Assembly: GCF_015999245.1 (NCBI RefSeq)
Contig: NZ_JAEAMR010000015.1
Span: 153,195 to 204,807 of the forward strand
Reading direction: 5' to 3'
DNA from: Streptomyces sp. AV19
GTDB taxonomy: Bacteria > Actinomycetota > Actinomycetes > Streptomycetales > Streptomycetaceae
DNA: 51,613 bases
This document shows, piece by piece, positions 23,725 through 31,646 of this stretch. The notes below the pieces were generated by a model that ran no database searches, had not been told where the DNA came from, and worked only from the letters and a program-made list of their open reading frames with translations. The position numbers and the translations under genes are program-made. The stretch's first letter is position 1, and each line of letters opens with the position of its first letter.

Positions 23725-25242
23725 TCATGGGCCGGAGGGCCCCGGAGACGTCCACACGGCCAGGGCCCGGTCACGTTCGACGGCACGGGCCCCGGGGTCG
23801 GTGGTGCGGGTGGCCCAGGCGACGTGTCCGTCGGGGCGGATCAGAATGTCCGTGGCGCCGTCGAGGCCGGGGTGGTCCTGGTGCCGCCGCGCGTGGACGA
23901 AGGTGACGGGGCCGGTCGTTCGGCGTCCGTGGCCTTCACCGCTCAGGTGCAGCAGGAGGAAGCGGCCGTCGTGCAGGAAGTCGTTGACGCGCGCGGCCCC
24001 CTGGTCCGCCGTGAGCCCGATGTCGGGCATGCGGGCGCCGGTGAGCGGGTGGGCGTCCGGCTCGTCGGAGGGGTAGACGGTGTCGAGGGCGGAGAGGCGC
24101 CCGGCGATGTGGCGGTTGGCGGCCCCGATCCCGAGGAGGTCGTCGAACAGTTCGCACAGGAGCGTCGCGGAATCGCCGTACTCCGGGGTGAGCGGCAGCT
24201 CGACCAGCAGGGTCTGGGCGCGGGTCAGGGTGGTGACCGCGTGGCCGACGGCATGGCGTTCGCGGTGGTACGTGTCCAGGAGGCCGGGAGGCGCCCAGCC
24301 GCGCAGTGTCGCGGCGAGCTTCCAGCCGAGGTTCATGGCGTCCTGGAGGCCGGTGTTCATGCCCTGGGCGCCGACGGGGAAGTGGATGTGCGCGGCGTCC
24401 CCGGCCAGCAGTATCCGGCCGCGGCGGTAGTTCTCGGCCAGGCGGGTGCTGTTGCCGAACCGCGACAGCCAGCGGGGCCGGCCGATGCCGCAGTCCGTAC
24501 CGCACACCCGTCTGAGCGAGTCGCGGAACTCCTCCGGCGTCACGGGTTCGGTGGAGGGCACCCGGATGCGCCGTGGGTCCATGACCACGTACCGGGTCAG
24601 CCCGGCCTCGAGCCGGGCGACGAGGACGCCGTGCCGCCGCGCCCGGTCGTTGTCGGTGTGGTCGGCGACGGCGAAGTCCCCCACGACCGCGGTCATCGAC
24701 TCCTCGGTGCCCGGGAAGCCGATGCCCGCCGCCTGCCGGACGACGCTGCGCCCGCCGTCGCAGCCGGCCGCGTACGCGGCCCGGAGCGTGGTCCGGCCGC
24801 CGGGGCCGTCGACGTCGGCCTCGACGCCGTCGGCGTCCTGGCGCAGGGAGAGGACTTCGTGTCCCCGTCGTACCGGCACGCCGAGTTCCGCCGCCCGCCG
24901 GGCGAGCAGTTCCTCGGTGCGGGACTGGGCCAGCATCAGGGCGTAGGGGTGGCGGGTGTCGAGGACGGTGAAGTCGAGCGGGCGCCTCACGGGTGCGGCG
25001 AACGACCAGCCGGGTACGGTGCGGCCCGCGGCGAGGAAGCGGCCGGCCTGGCCGCGCATGTCCAGCAGTTCCAGGCTGCGCGGGTGCAGGTTGAGCGCCC
25101 GGGATTCGCGGTGGGCGCGGGCGCGCTTGTCCACCACGAGGGTCCGGACGCCGGCGAGGGCCAGTTCGCAGGCGAGCAGCAGTCCTGCCGGTCCCGCGCC
25201 GACGACGAGCACTTCGGTGTCCGGTGGGGCGTCCACGACCAT
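23725..25242 (-). CDS. FAD-dependent aromatic monooxygenase
   Basis: A 505-residue flavoprotein hydroxylase of the p-hydroxybenzoate hydroxylase/MhpA/RdmE-like group. It would use NAD(P)H and oxygen to hydroxylate a phenolic or polyketide aromatic ring. Seen in order: LVVGAGPAGLLLACELAL (GxGxxG), VVDKRARAHRESRALNLHPRSLELLD, the DG motif (AAGCDGGRSVVRQAAGIGFPG), and the GD motif GDAAHIHFPVGAQGMNTGL. A thioredoxin-like C-terminal domain follows from about residue 400. I list ATG 25242; GTG 25236 has better spacing to AAGAGG. No polyketide genes are adjacent, so it is more likely catabolic or self-contained. It is divergent from the oxygenase gene at 25420. Confidence 0.88.
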   Translation of the reverse strand: MVVDAPPDTEVLVVGAGPAGLLLACELALAGVRTLVVDKRARAHRESRALNLHPRSLELLDMRGQAGRFLAAGRTVPGWSFAAPVRRPLDFTVLDTRHPYALMLAQSRTEELLARRAAELGVPVRRGHEVLSLRQDADGVEADVDGPGGRTTLRAAYAAGCDGGRSVVRQAAGIGFPGTEESMTAVVGDFAVADHTDNDRARRHGVLVARLEAGLTRYVVMDPRRIRVPSTEPVTPEEFRDSLRRVCGTDCGIGRPRWLSRFGNSTRLAENYRRGRILLAGDAAHIHFPVGAQGMNTGLQDAMNLGWKLAATLRGWAPPGLLDTYHRERHAVGHAVTTLTRAQTLLVELPLTPEYGDSATLLCELFDDLLGIGAANRHIAGRLSALDTVYPSDEPDAHPLTGARMPDIGLTADQGAARVNDFLHDGRFLLLHLSGEGHGRRTTGPVTFVHARRHQDHPGLDGATDILIRPDGHVAWATRTTDPGARAVERDRALAVWTSPGPSGP

Positions 25243-25419
25243 CACCTCTTCACCTCGGGAGGGCCTTCACCCTTGGCCGGAGGTGTGGATCCGGTCAACC
25301 ACCGCCTTTTCGCCAACCGGGCGCCCGGGGAACGACGTTGGCCTGGACGTGTGCTTGGCGGCGGCCCGCCTTCCGTACTGGAATGACGGTGCCACCAGGT
25401 GCCGTGAGGGGAGCCGCTC

Positions 25420-26055
25420 GTGATCCACATGACCGAGACCCTGGCCGTCCAGACCGTCGAGGGCTTCCTCACGCCGGAGGAGACCGCCGATCTCACCAAG
25501 CTCCTGGACGACCATCTCGCCTCCACCGGCTGGGTCCCCGCGCGGCCGAGCGAGGGACTGGTCCCGCCCCCGGCCGCGCACGCCCTCCTCGACCACGCCT
25601 TCCGGCGGGCGCTGCCCGTCCTGTGCCGGGCCTTCCCGTCCGCCGTGGGCGTCGATCCGTGGCTCTACCACGACCTCAAACCCGGGAACGGGATCCGGCC
25701 GCATGTCCACGGCCTGGGCGACCCCGGCGCGAGCCCGCAGCGGATCGCGCGCGTCGCCTTCGATCTCCAGGACGCCGAGGAGGGCGGCGAGTTCTATCTG
25801 GACACGTGCTCGGCCGACGCCCTGTGGAGCGATACCCCGGCACCCGCCGATGGCGCGTACGCGCCGGGCACGCGGTTCGTCCACGAGATCACCGCCCGCA
25901 CCGGACCTGTCCGCCTCGCCGACGTCCCGCACACGCGGTGGACGTGCAGCCCGCCGCCCGGCGCCCTCGTCGTCTACGGTGCCCAGCTCGTCCACGGTGT
26001 CCGGCCGGTGGTCGCGGGACGGGTGCGCAAACTCATCACCAACCTTCTCGCATGA
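25420..26055 (+). CDS. 2OG-Fe(II) oxygenase-like protein with His-x-His site
   Basis: A 211-residue double-stranded beta-helix protein of the prolyl-4-hydroxylase-like 2OG-Fe(II) oxygenase type. The order of elements fits: YHDLKPGNGIRPHVHG (first metal site), RVAFDLQDAEEGGEFYLDT (the GGEF strand), PPPGALVVYGAQLVHGV (distal His192), and a following Arg (R201 or R203) that would bind the 2OG carboxylate. The first site reads His95-Val-His97, where most of the family has His-x-Asp/Glu. GTG 25420 follows AGGGGAG; an ATG three codons later is possible. It ends 20 bases inside the convergent ATP-grasp gene. The substrate is unknown. Confidence 0.7.
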   Translation: MIHMTETLAVQTVEGFLTPEETADLTKLLDDHLASTGWVPARPSEGLVPPPAAHALLDHAFRRALPVLCRAFPSAVGVDPWLYHDLKPGNGIRPHVHGLGDPGASPQRIARVAFDLQDAEEGGEFYLDTCSADALWSDTPAPADGAYAPGTRFVHEITARTGPVRLADVPHTRWTCSPPPGALVVYGAQLVHGVRPVVAGRVRKLITNLLA

Positions 26056-27247
26056 GCCTCAGGGCAGCGGCCCCGCAGGCGAGTTGGGCGACAGCCTCGT
26101 GCGGGGTGTTCAACAGCGTGCCCGGGGCCAGGGATATCAGCCAGTCGCGCGCGGCTCCCTCGAGCTCCGCCGGGACGCCGAGGACCGGCCTGCGCAGCCC
26201 GCTGACCCCGGGCGCGGGATTGGTCGGGCTGCCCGGGAACGGCAGGAGTTCCGTCCCGGGCGGCCCGGGCGGCAGCACGGCATCATCGGGAACCGGGAGT
26301 TCGAGCGCGACCCGGCGGGCGGGGGCGTCCTCGGGAGGGCGGCCCAGCACGGCCCGGGCGTGGGCGGCGTGCGGGTCGAGGCCCGTGCCGGCCCAGCTCA
26401 TGTTGGACACGCCGCCGAGCCGGCCGTTCAGCTCGATGACCCGCAGCCGTCCGTCGTCGGTGACGGCGAGGTCCATCTGCCAGGGGCCGCGCGGGCCGAA
26501 CCTCCGCACCAGGTCCGTGACCACGGCGTCCAGCTCGCTCCGCGCCCGCGCGGGCAGCACCGCGGGCGCCACGCGCACCCGCCGGCCGGGGGCGCACTCC
26601 TCGTCGAGCCGCCCCAGGGACGCCACCGGCCACGCCACGGTGGAGCCGGGCCCGGAAAGGAACTCCACCCCGAACTCCTCGCCCACCACCGCCTCTTGGA
26701 CCAGCACCGGGAAAGCCGCCTCGGCGCACACCCGGTCCGACCCGCCGCCGTCCCGCACATGGTGGCGCCCCGCGTGGAACTCGCTGCGCGCCTCCTTGAC
26801 CAGCACCGGCAGTCCCAGCTCCCGGACGGCCCCGCGCACCGCTCCCGGCCCGTCGCACACCCTGCCCCGGGGAACGGGCCAGCCCCGCTCCCCCGCGACC
26901 CGGTGCAACGCCACCTTGTCACTGGCCAGCGTCGCGAAGCCCTCCGGGTGCACGGGCATCGCCCGCCCCGCGCCGCGCCACCGGGCCGCGGCGGAGGCGT
27001 AGACGGGGAGGAACTGCTCCTGTCCCGGGCACCCCATGTTCGGTACGGCGACGTCCGCGCCGTGGTCGTCGAGCAGGCGCAGCAGGGCCCGCTCCCCCAG
27101 CCGCGCGGGCAGTCGCCCGCACACCACACCGTTCCCCAGGAACGAGCCGAGGTCCGCGAACCCCAGCACCACGACGTCGGCCCCGGCGGACCGCAGCGGC
27201 GGCACCACCCGGTCCGCCCGGAACTCACCCAGGAGCACCACCCGCAC
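26036..27247 (-). CDS. ATP-grasp ligase-like protein
   Basis: A 403-residue ATP-grasp protein, a fold that couples a carboxylate to an amine or thiol through an acyl phosphate. It starts with a pre-ATP-grasp Rossmann-like domain (MRVVLLGEFRADRVVPPLRSAG). The ATP-grasp core follows: LASDKVALHRVAGERGWPVPRG, LPVLVKEARSEFHAGRHHV, VLVQEAVVGEEFGVEFL, and WQMDLAVTDDGRLRVIELNGRLGG with the metal-binding E-x-N. I chose GTG 27247; codons upstream have no protein character. It faces the 2OG oxygenase with a 20-base overlap and is divergent from an ABC transporter, so a small amino-acid-derived product with its own exporter is a fair guess. Confidence 0.82.
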   Translation of the reverse strand: MRVVLLGEFRADRVVPPLRSAGADVVVLGFADLGSFLGNGVVCGRLPARLGERALLRLLDDHGADVAVPNMGCPGQEQFLPVYASAAARWRGAGRAMPVHPEGFATLASDKVALHRVAGERGWPVPRGRVCDGPGAVRGAVRELGLPVLVKEARSEFHAGRHHVRDGGGSDRVCAEAAFPVLVQEAVVGEEFGVEFLSGPGSTVAWPVASLGRLDEECAPGRRVRVAPAVLPARARSELDAVVTDLVRRFGPRGPWQMDLAVTDDGRLRVIELNGRLGGVSNMSWAGTGLDPHAAHARAVLGRPPEDAPARRVALELPVPDDAVLPPGPPGTELLPFPGSPTNPAPGVSGLRRPVLGVPAELEGAARDWLISLAPGTLLNTPHEAVAQLACGAAALRLMREGW

Positions 27248-27391
27248 CAGACCCACCCCCGCTGCCCAACGGCGACATGGACACGCACCACCCCATCGGC
27301 CCACCGCCGGCAGAGGCCGCCGGGCCGGGCGTCGGTGATAAGTATGGGGCTCCCCTCTGACACCGCCCCGTTTCTCCCGCGAGGAGACCGC

Positions 27392-28081
27392 GTGCCCGGA
27401 CGCACCCCGCCCACGACGACGCCACGACGGAGTCCCCCGCCCGACGGGGCGCGGGTGCTGCGCGTCACCGACGTCCACAAGGCGTACGGCCGGCACCAAG
27501 TCCTGCGCGGGGCGGGCCTGGAGCTGCCGGCCGGGTGCCTGGCCGGGATCGTCGGTGAGAACGGGTCGGGGAAGACCACGCTGCTCCGGATCCTCGCCGG
27601 CCAGCTCAGGCCGGACCGCGGCACGGTCGAGTGCCCGGGGCCCGTCGGGTACTGCCCCCAGGAGACGGTGCTCAACCCGGCTTTCACCGTGGACCAGCAC
27701 CTGGAGCTGTTCCGGGTCGCCTACCGGCTGGCCGGTCCGGGCAGGGCCCACGAACTGCTGGACATGCTCCGCTTCACCGCGTACCGGCACCATCGCATCG
27801 GCACGCTCAGCGGCGGCACCCAGCAGAAGCTCAATCTCGTCCTCGCCCTCATGCACGACCCGCCGCTGTTGCTGCTCGACGAGCCGTACCAGGGTTTCGA
27901 CTGGGAGGCGTACCAGCGCTTCTGGGAGCTGGCCGCCGCGCTGCGCGAGGCGGGCCGTTCGTTCCTCGTGGTCTCCCACATCGCCTACGACACCGGCCGT
28001 TTCGACCGGCTGTGGCGGCTGGAGGGCGGCCGGCTGGTGCGCGAGGGCCGTTCCGCCCACGGCCCGGCCGCGGAGGGATGA
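27392..28081 (+). CDS. ABC transporter ATP-binding protein
   Basis: A 229-residue ATPase of a two-gene ABC transporter. All motifs are intact: GIVGENGSGKTTLLRIL (Walker A), YCPQE (Q-loop), LSGGTQQKLNLVLAL (signature), LLLLDEPYQGFD (Walker B) and VVSHI (H-loop). GTG 27392 follows GAGGAG (27381-27386) at ideal spacing; an ATG at 27344 would add only disordered residues. Its stop overlaps the permease start (ATGA). The divergent ATP-grasp gene begins 144 bases away, so the two units share a control region. Confidence 0.9.
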   Translation: MPGRTPPTTTPRRSPPPDGARVLRVTDVHKAYGRHQVLRGAGLELPAGCLAGIVGENGSGKTTLLRILAGQLRPDRGTVECPGPVGYCPQETVLNPAFTVDQHLELFRVAYRLAGPGRAHELLDMLRFTAYRHHRIGTLSGGTQQKLNLVLALMHDPPLLLLDEPYQGFDWEAYQRFWELAAALREAGRSFLVVSHIAYDTGRFDRLWRLEGGRLVREGRSAHGPAAEG

Positions 28082-28863
28082 CCGTGTCGCCCACGTCCTG
28101 GACGTACTTCTCGACCGCCGCCCGGTTCGCGTTGATCGAGCACTCCCGCAACCGGCTGGCCCTCGTCCTGGTCGTGTTGTTCGTCCCGCTGTGGATCTCG
28201 CTCGGGCACGCGGTCGTCGACCGGGCCGAGGTGCGTTTCCTGCTGCGTGCCGTGAACGCGACGGTCACCGCGCACGGCAACGATCTGAGCAACATCTCCG
28301 GCGCTCTCAACGCGGTCACGCTCATCGTCGGATTCATGATGTTCTCGGTCACGTTCAAGGCCGGCAGTTTCGACCAGCGGCTGGCGATGGCCGGTTATCC
28401 GCGCCCGCACCTCGTCGCGGCCAAGTTCGCCGCGCTGGTGGTCGTCGCGGCGGTGACCTGTACCTACGCGACCCTGTCGGTCTGTTTCTACTGGACTCCG
28501 CGGCAACCGGTGCTGCTCGGGCTCGCCTTGGGCAGCGGGGCCCTGACCTACGGCGGGTTCGGGGTGATGCTCGGCGCCATGCTGCGCGGCGAGCTCGCGG
28601 GCATGCTGCTGATCATCATGACCAGCATCATCGACACGGGCCTGCAGAGCCCCATCGCCAACCCGGTCGCCGACAAGGCCATGATCCGCTTCCTGCCTTC
28701 GTACGGTGCCATGCAGGTGGCCGCCACAGCCGGTTTCCGCGACTCGGTTCCCGTGCGGTACCTCTGCCTGGGGCCGGTGTGGTTCCTCGGCGCGGTCCTG
28801 GTGGCCGCCCTCGCCTTCCAGCTCCACACCCGCGACCGGCGGTACGCCTTCCTCGGCCGGTGA
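28078..28863 (+). CDS. ABC-2-type transporter permease
   Basis: A 261-residue integral membrane partner of the preceding ATPase, with about six hydrophobic segments: LALVLVVLFVPLWISLGHAV, LNAVTLIVGFMMFSVTF, LVVVAAVTCTYATLSVCFYW, ALTYGGFGVMLGAML, GMLLIIMTSIIDTGLQ, and WFLGAVLVAALAF. The layout and the extracellular loop position fit ABC-2-type exporters. Translation is coupled to the ATPase through a 4-base ATGA overlap. It ends 10 bases from the convergent EF-hand gene. The substrate is unknown. Confidence 0.88.
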   Translation: MTVSPTSWTYFSTAARFALIEHSRNRLALVLVVLFVPLWISLGHAVVDRAEVRFLLRAVNATVTAHGNDLSNISGALNAVTLIVGFMMFSVTFKAGSFDQRLAMAGYPRPHLVAAKFAALVVVAAVTCTYATLSVCFYWTPRQPVLLGLALGSGALTYGGFGVMLGAMLRGELAGMLLIIMTSIIDTGLQSPIANPVADKAMIRFLPSYGAMQVAATAGFRDSVPVRYLCLGPVWFLGAVLVAALAFQLHTRDRRYAFLGR

Positions 28864-28872
28864 ACGCCCGTG

Positions 28873-29397
28873 TCACGCCGTGGTATTGGCGAGCGGCCCG
28901 CCGTACAGCGCCTCCCCCATGGGTGACTCCTCGCCGGTGACATGGGCACGGATCGAGGCGATGTAGTCGGCGCGGACGACCCGCCCGTCGCCGTCGGTGT
29001 CCAGCGCGGCGAACGCCGCTTCGGCATTGCCCGCCGGATTGCCCAGCGCCGTGCGCAGCGCCGTGAATTCCGGCAGGGCCAGCGAGCCGTCGGCGTCGGA
29101 GTCGGCGAGGTCGAACAGGGCGCCGAGCACGGGCTCGCAGACGGTGTCGAACGCCTCGGCGCCCGCCCAGGCCGCGTACTCGTCGAAGGTCATCCCTCCG
29201 TCGCCGTCCGCGTCCATCGCCGCCCATGCGCGCTCACCGACCGTGCGGGCGGCCAGAACGAGGGGATCGTCCGCGGCGCGCCCGGTCGCCCGGGTCACGC
29301 GCTCGACCCGCGCGGCGTACTCGGCCCGGGAGACGATGCCGTCGCCGTCGGTGTCCAGCATGGCGAAGACGAGCCTCTTCGCGGCCTTTTCGTCCAT
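28873..29397 (-). CDS. EF-hand calcium-binding protein with four loops
   Basis: A 174-residue, acidic cytoplasmic protein of the calerythrin/calcium-sensor type found in actinomycetes. Four canonical 12-residue loops are visible: DTDGDGIVSRAE, DADGDGGMTFDE, DSDADGSLALPE and DTDGDGRVVRAD. All keep Asp at position 1 and an acidic residue at or near position 12. ATG 29397 follows AGGAGG. It probably buffers or senses calcium; Streptomyces has several such proteins linked to development, but no partner lies next to it. Confidence 0.92.
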   Translation of the reverse strand: MDEKAAKRLVFAMLDTDGDGIVSRAEYAARVERVTRATGRAADDPLVLAARTVGERAWAAMDADGDGGMTFDEYAAWAGAEAFDTVCEPVLGALFDLADSDADGSLALPEFTALRTALGNPAGNAEAAFAALDTDGDGRVVRADYIASIRAHVTGEESPMGEALYGGPLANTTA

Positions 29398-29612
29398 GAC
29401 GGTCCTCCTGTTCGGTGTGTTCGGCTCGGTGTGTTTGGCCAGGGGAGCTGTATCCCGGATCCGAAGGTCCAACCCCTCGCCCGGGGGCTCAGGGCATACG
29501 ACCGGCGCGCGGGGAGGAATACGCGCCGCCACCGCACTGCCGAGAGCCCTGAGTGACGACGGTAACCCTGGGTAGTCAAGGTTCGGTATCGGATCATCTT
29601 CCGGGAGGGCCT

Positions 29613-30152
29613 GTGTTCGGCAAGCGCATTGCGGTGATGGTGGTGAGTTCCCTGATGCTGTTGGGAACTTCCCTGGTCTGGGCCCCGGCCGGAGAGGCGG
29701 ACGGGGGCAGACACGGAGGGGGTGTCCTGTGCACGGGCAGTAGTCACGCGGACTACGACCCGCCGCTGACTCTCCTGCCACAGGAAGCTCACGTGTATAC
29801 CCATGCCAGTTACACGTGCACGGTCGCTCCCGGCCGGACTGTTCCGGCCACCAGCACTCTGGACGGCGTGTCCCCGGCAGCCTCCTGCCTCCAGCTGGAC
29901 AATCCGCGCCTCACGGAAAAGGTCCAGTACGCCGACGGCGAGCGCTCGTTGATCGTCTACGACAGCGGCACCAGCATCCGTGCCGTGAACGTCCTCTTCG
30001 TCAGGCTGACGGGCCGGGTCGTCAAGGGGCGCGGCGAAGGGCTGCCGGCCGCGCGGACCGTGCCCGCGATCGCCGGTCAACTGCCCACGGACTGCCTGAC
30101 CTCCGGCCTCCGGAGCAGCGACGGTCAGGCACAACTGGAGGTCGGGCCGTGA
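29613..30152 (+). CDS. Secreted protein of unknown function
   Basis: A 179-residue exported protein. GTG 29613 follows GGGAGG (29603-29608) and gives a clean signal peptide: MFGKRIAVMVVSSLMLLG, then a stretch ending near EADGG. The mature part has four Cys (VLCTGSS, YTCTVAPG, ASCLQLD, TDCLTSG), so two disulphides are likely. It looks beta-rich (YADGERSLIVYDSGTSIRAVNVLFVRLTG). No family is recognised. Its last codons overlap the start of the MetE-like gene by 4 bases (GTGA), so the two are translationally coupled although one product is exported and the other cytoplasmic. Confidence 0.72.
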   Translation: MFGKRIAVMVVSSLMLLGTSLVWAPAGEADGGRHGGGVLCTGSSHADYDPPLTLLPQEAHVYTHASYTCTVAPGRTVPATSTLDGVSPAASCLQLDNPRLTEKVQYADGERSLIVYDSGTSIRAVNVLFVRLTGRVVKGRGEGLPAARTVPAIAGQLPTDCLTSGLRSSDGQAQLEVGP

Positions 30153-31213
30153 CCCTTCCCACCGAGCCGATCGGCAGCATTCCCCGCCCCGCCGAGCTGC
30201 TGGCCGCCCTGGACGACCATGCCGCCGGGCGGATTGACGACGAGCAGCTCGCCGCCGTCCGGGACGCGGCGGTCCGCGACACCGTCCGCCGGCTGGAGGA
30301 GACCGGTTCCCCGGTCGTCACCGACGGCGAACAGGCCAAGCCCAGCTTCGCCACCTACCCCCTGGCCGGTCTGGACCGGCTGGCGCCGGACGGCGTCGTC
30401 ATCCCGTTCGCCGACGGGCACCAACGGCAGTTGCCCCGCCTGACGGCCGGCCCCCTGCGCTACGGCCTGCGTGCCGACCAGTACCTGCGGGCCGCGCTCC
30501 GGCACGCCACGGTCCCCGTCAAGCAGGCCGTCATCGCCCCCTCGGCGCTCAGTCTGCTCTTCCCGCCGGACGGCATCGACGGCTATCCCCGCGAGACCTT
30601 CCTCGACGATCTCACCGCCGAGGCCGAGGCCGAGATCCGCGGCTGCCTGGATGCCGGCGCGCACAGCGTCCAACTCGACTTCACCGAGGCCCGCCTGGCC
30701 CTGAAGCTCGATCCGAGCGGAGGCGTGCTGGAGCAGTTCATCGCGCTCAACAACCGCGTGCTGGAGCGCTTTTCCACCGAGGAACGGGCCAGGATCGGCG
30801 TCCACACCTGCCCGGGCGGGGATCAGGACTCCACTCACAGCCTCGACGTGGACTACGCCGCGCTGCTGCCCTCGTTGCTCCGGCTCAAGGCGGGGATCTT
30901 CTACGTGCAGCTCGCGAGCGAGCCCGAGCCGGACAAGGCCCTCGGCGTCCTCGCCGATCACCTTCCCGCGCAGGCCCGGGTGTTCGTTGGCGTCACGGAC
31001 CCGATCGACCCGCGTGTGGAGACCCCCGCGCAGGTCCGCGACCGCGTCCTGACCGCCGCGCGCCACCTGCCCGTAGATCGCCTGGGCACGTGCGACGACT
31101 GCGGCTTCTCCCCCTTCGCCGACGACACCTCCACTTCGCGCGAGACCGCCTTCGCCAAGATCCGTGCCCGGGTCGAGGGCACTGCTCTGGCCTCCCGCGA
31201 GCTGGGCTGCTGA
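30149..31213 (+). CDS. MetE-like cobalamin-independent methyltransferase (short form)
   Basis: A 354-residue protein matching the C-terminal catalytic barrel of cobalamin-independent methionine synthase, without the N-terminal folate-binding half (MetE itself is about 760 residues). It belongs to the stand-alone 'methionine synthase II' group. The zinc-site pattern is visible: VHTCPGGDQDSTHS with His and Cys, and a late Cys in GTCDDCGFSPF. The start reads PTEPIGSIPRP and QLDFTEARLALKLDP is the substrate loop. Short forms move methyl groups from other donors to a thiol, or act in catabolism; the donor here is unknown. GTG 30149 overlaps the upstream stop, and no other start is plausible. Confidence 0.85.
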   Translation: MTLPTEPIGSIPRPAELLAALDDHAAGRIDDEQLAAVRDAAVRDTVRRLEETGSPVVTDGEQAKPSFATYPLAGLDRLAPDGVVIPFADGHQRQLPRLTAGPLRYGLRADQYLRAALRHATVPVKQAVIAPSALSLLFPPDGIDGYPRETFLDDLTAEAEAEIRGCLDAGAHSVQLDFTEARLALKLDPSGGVLEQFIALNNRVLERFSTEERARIGVHTCPGGDQDSTHSLDVDYAALLPSLLRLKAGIFYVQLASEPEPDKALGVLADHLPAQARVFVGVTDPIDPRVETPAQVRDRVLTAARHLPVDRLGTCDDCGFSPFADDTSTSRETAFAKIRARVEGTALASRELGC

Positions 31214-31389
31214 GAGAGGGGCATGTCGCTCGGCCGGACCCGTCGCCGGATCGCCGCGGCGAAGCGCTCAGGGGCTTCCACCGGTACGAAGTGGCCGACG
31301 CTGTCGACGGGTTCGACCGTCACGTCGTGGAAGAACACGTCGTGGAAGAACACGTCGTGGAAGAACACGTCGTGGAAGAACACGTCGTG
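31209..31389 (-). pseudogene. Alpha/beta-hydrolase C-terminal remnant with repeat insertion
   Basis: On this strand the frame reads VTVEPVDSVGHFVPVEAPER, then FAAAIRRRV, which is the catalytic-His end of an alpha/beta-hydrolase (G-H-F-x-P-x-E-x-P). Immediately upstream the protein becomes four copies of F-F-H-D-V, encoded by a 15-bp tandem repeat, and beyond that only interspersed repeat sequence. The rest of the hydrolase is gone, so this is a pseudogene cut by repeat expansion or rearrangement. Confidence 0.7.
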
Positions 31390-31390
31390 G
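31321..31390. repeat. 15-bp tandem repeat, about 4.7 copies
   Basis: CACGTCGTGGAAGAA is repeated four times without a single mismatch (31321-31380), followed by a partial copy CACGTCGTGG (31381-31390). The period of 15 keeps frame. On the minus strand it encodes repeated F-F-H-D-V joined to a hydrolase remnant. The perfect identity suggests recent slippage. Confidence 0.95.
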
Positions 31391-31640
31391 CGCTTCGGGG
31401 CTCCGCCCCGGGCCCCGCAAAGCGGCTGCGCCGCTTTGTCCTCAAACGCCGGACAGGCTGGATCGGTGCGCCAATCCAGCGTCTGGGGGCACCCCCTCTG
31501 GGGGAGTTTGAGGACAGCGCCCGGAGGGCGCTTCGGGGGTGCAGGGGGCGAAGCCGCGATGGGGGTACCCCCTCTGGGGGAGGGCCCCGGGGCTTGCCCC
31601 GGAAGAAACGGTGAAAGGGCGGGCCGGGGGCAAAATCCCC
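31391..31640. repeat. Interspersed GC-rich intergenic repeat, copy 3
   Basis: Same modules as the copies near 4.4, 20.4 and 45.9 kb: CTTCGGGGCTCCGCCCCGGG (31393-31412), GTCCTCAAACGCCGGAC (31438-31454) and its partner TTTGAGGACAGCGCCC, GGGTGCAGGGGGCGAAGCC, a CCCCCTCTGGGGG hairpin occurring twice, and AGAAACGGTGAAAGGGCGGG (31604-31623). No gene is visible. Confidence 0.85.
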
Positions 31641-31646
31641 CGCCGA

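Noticed and set aside
31321..31390. CRISPR-like array
   Set aside because: The 15-bp units are directly adjacent with no spacers, so this is a simple tandem repeat. No cas genes are in the window.
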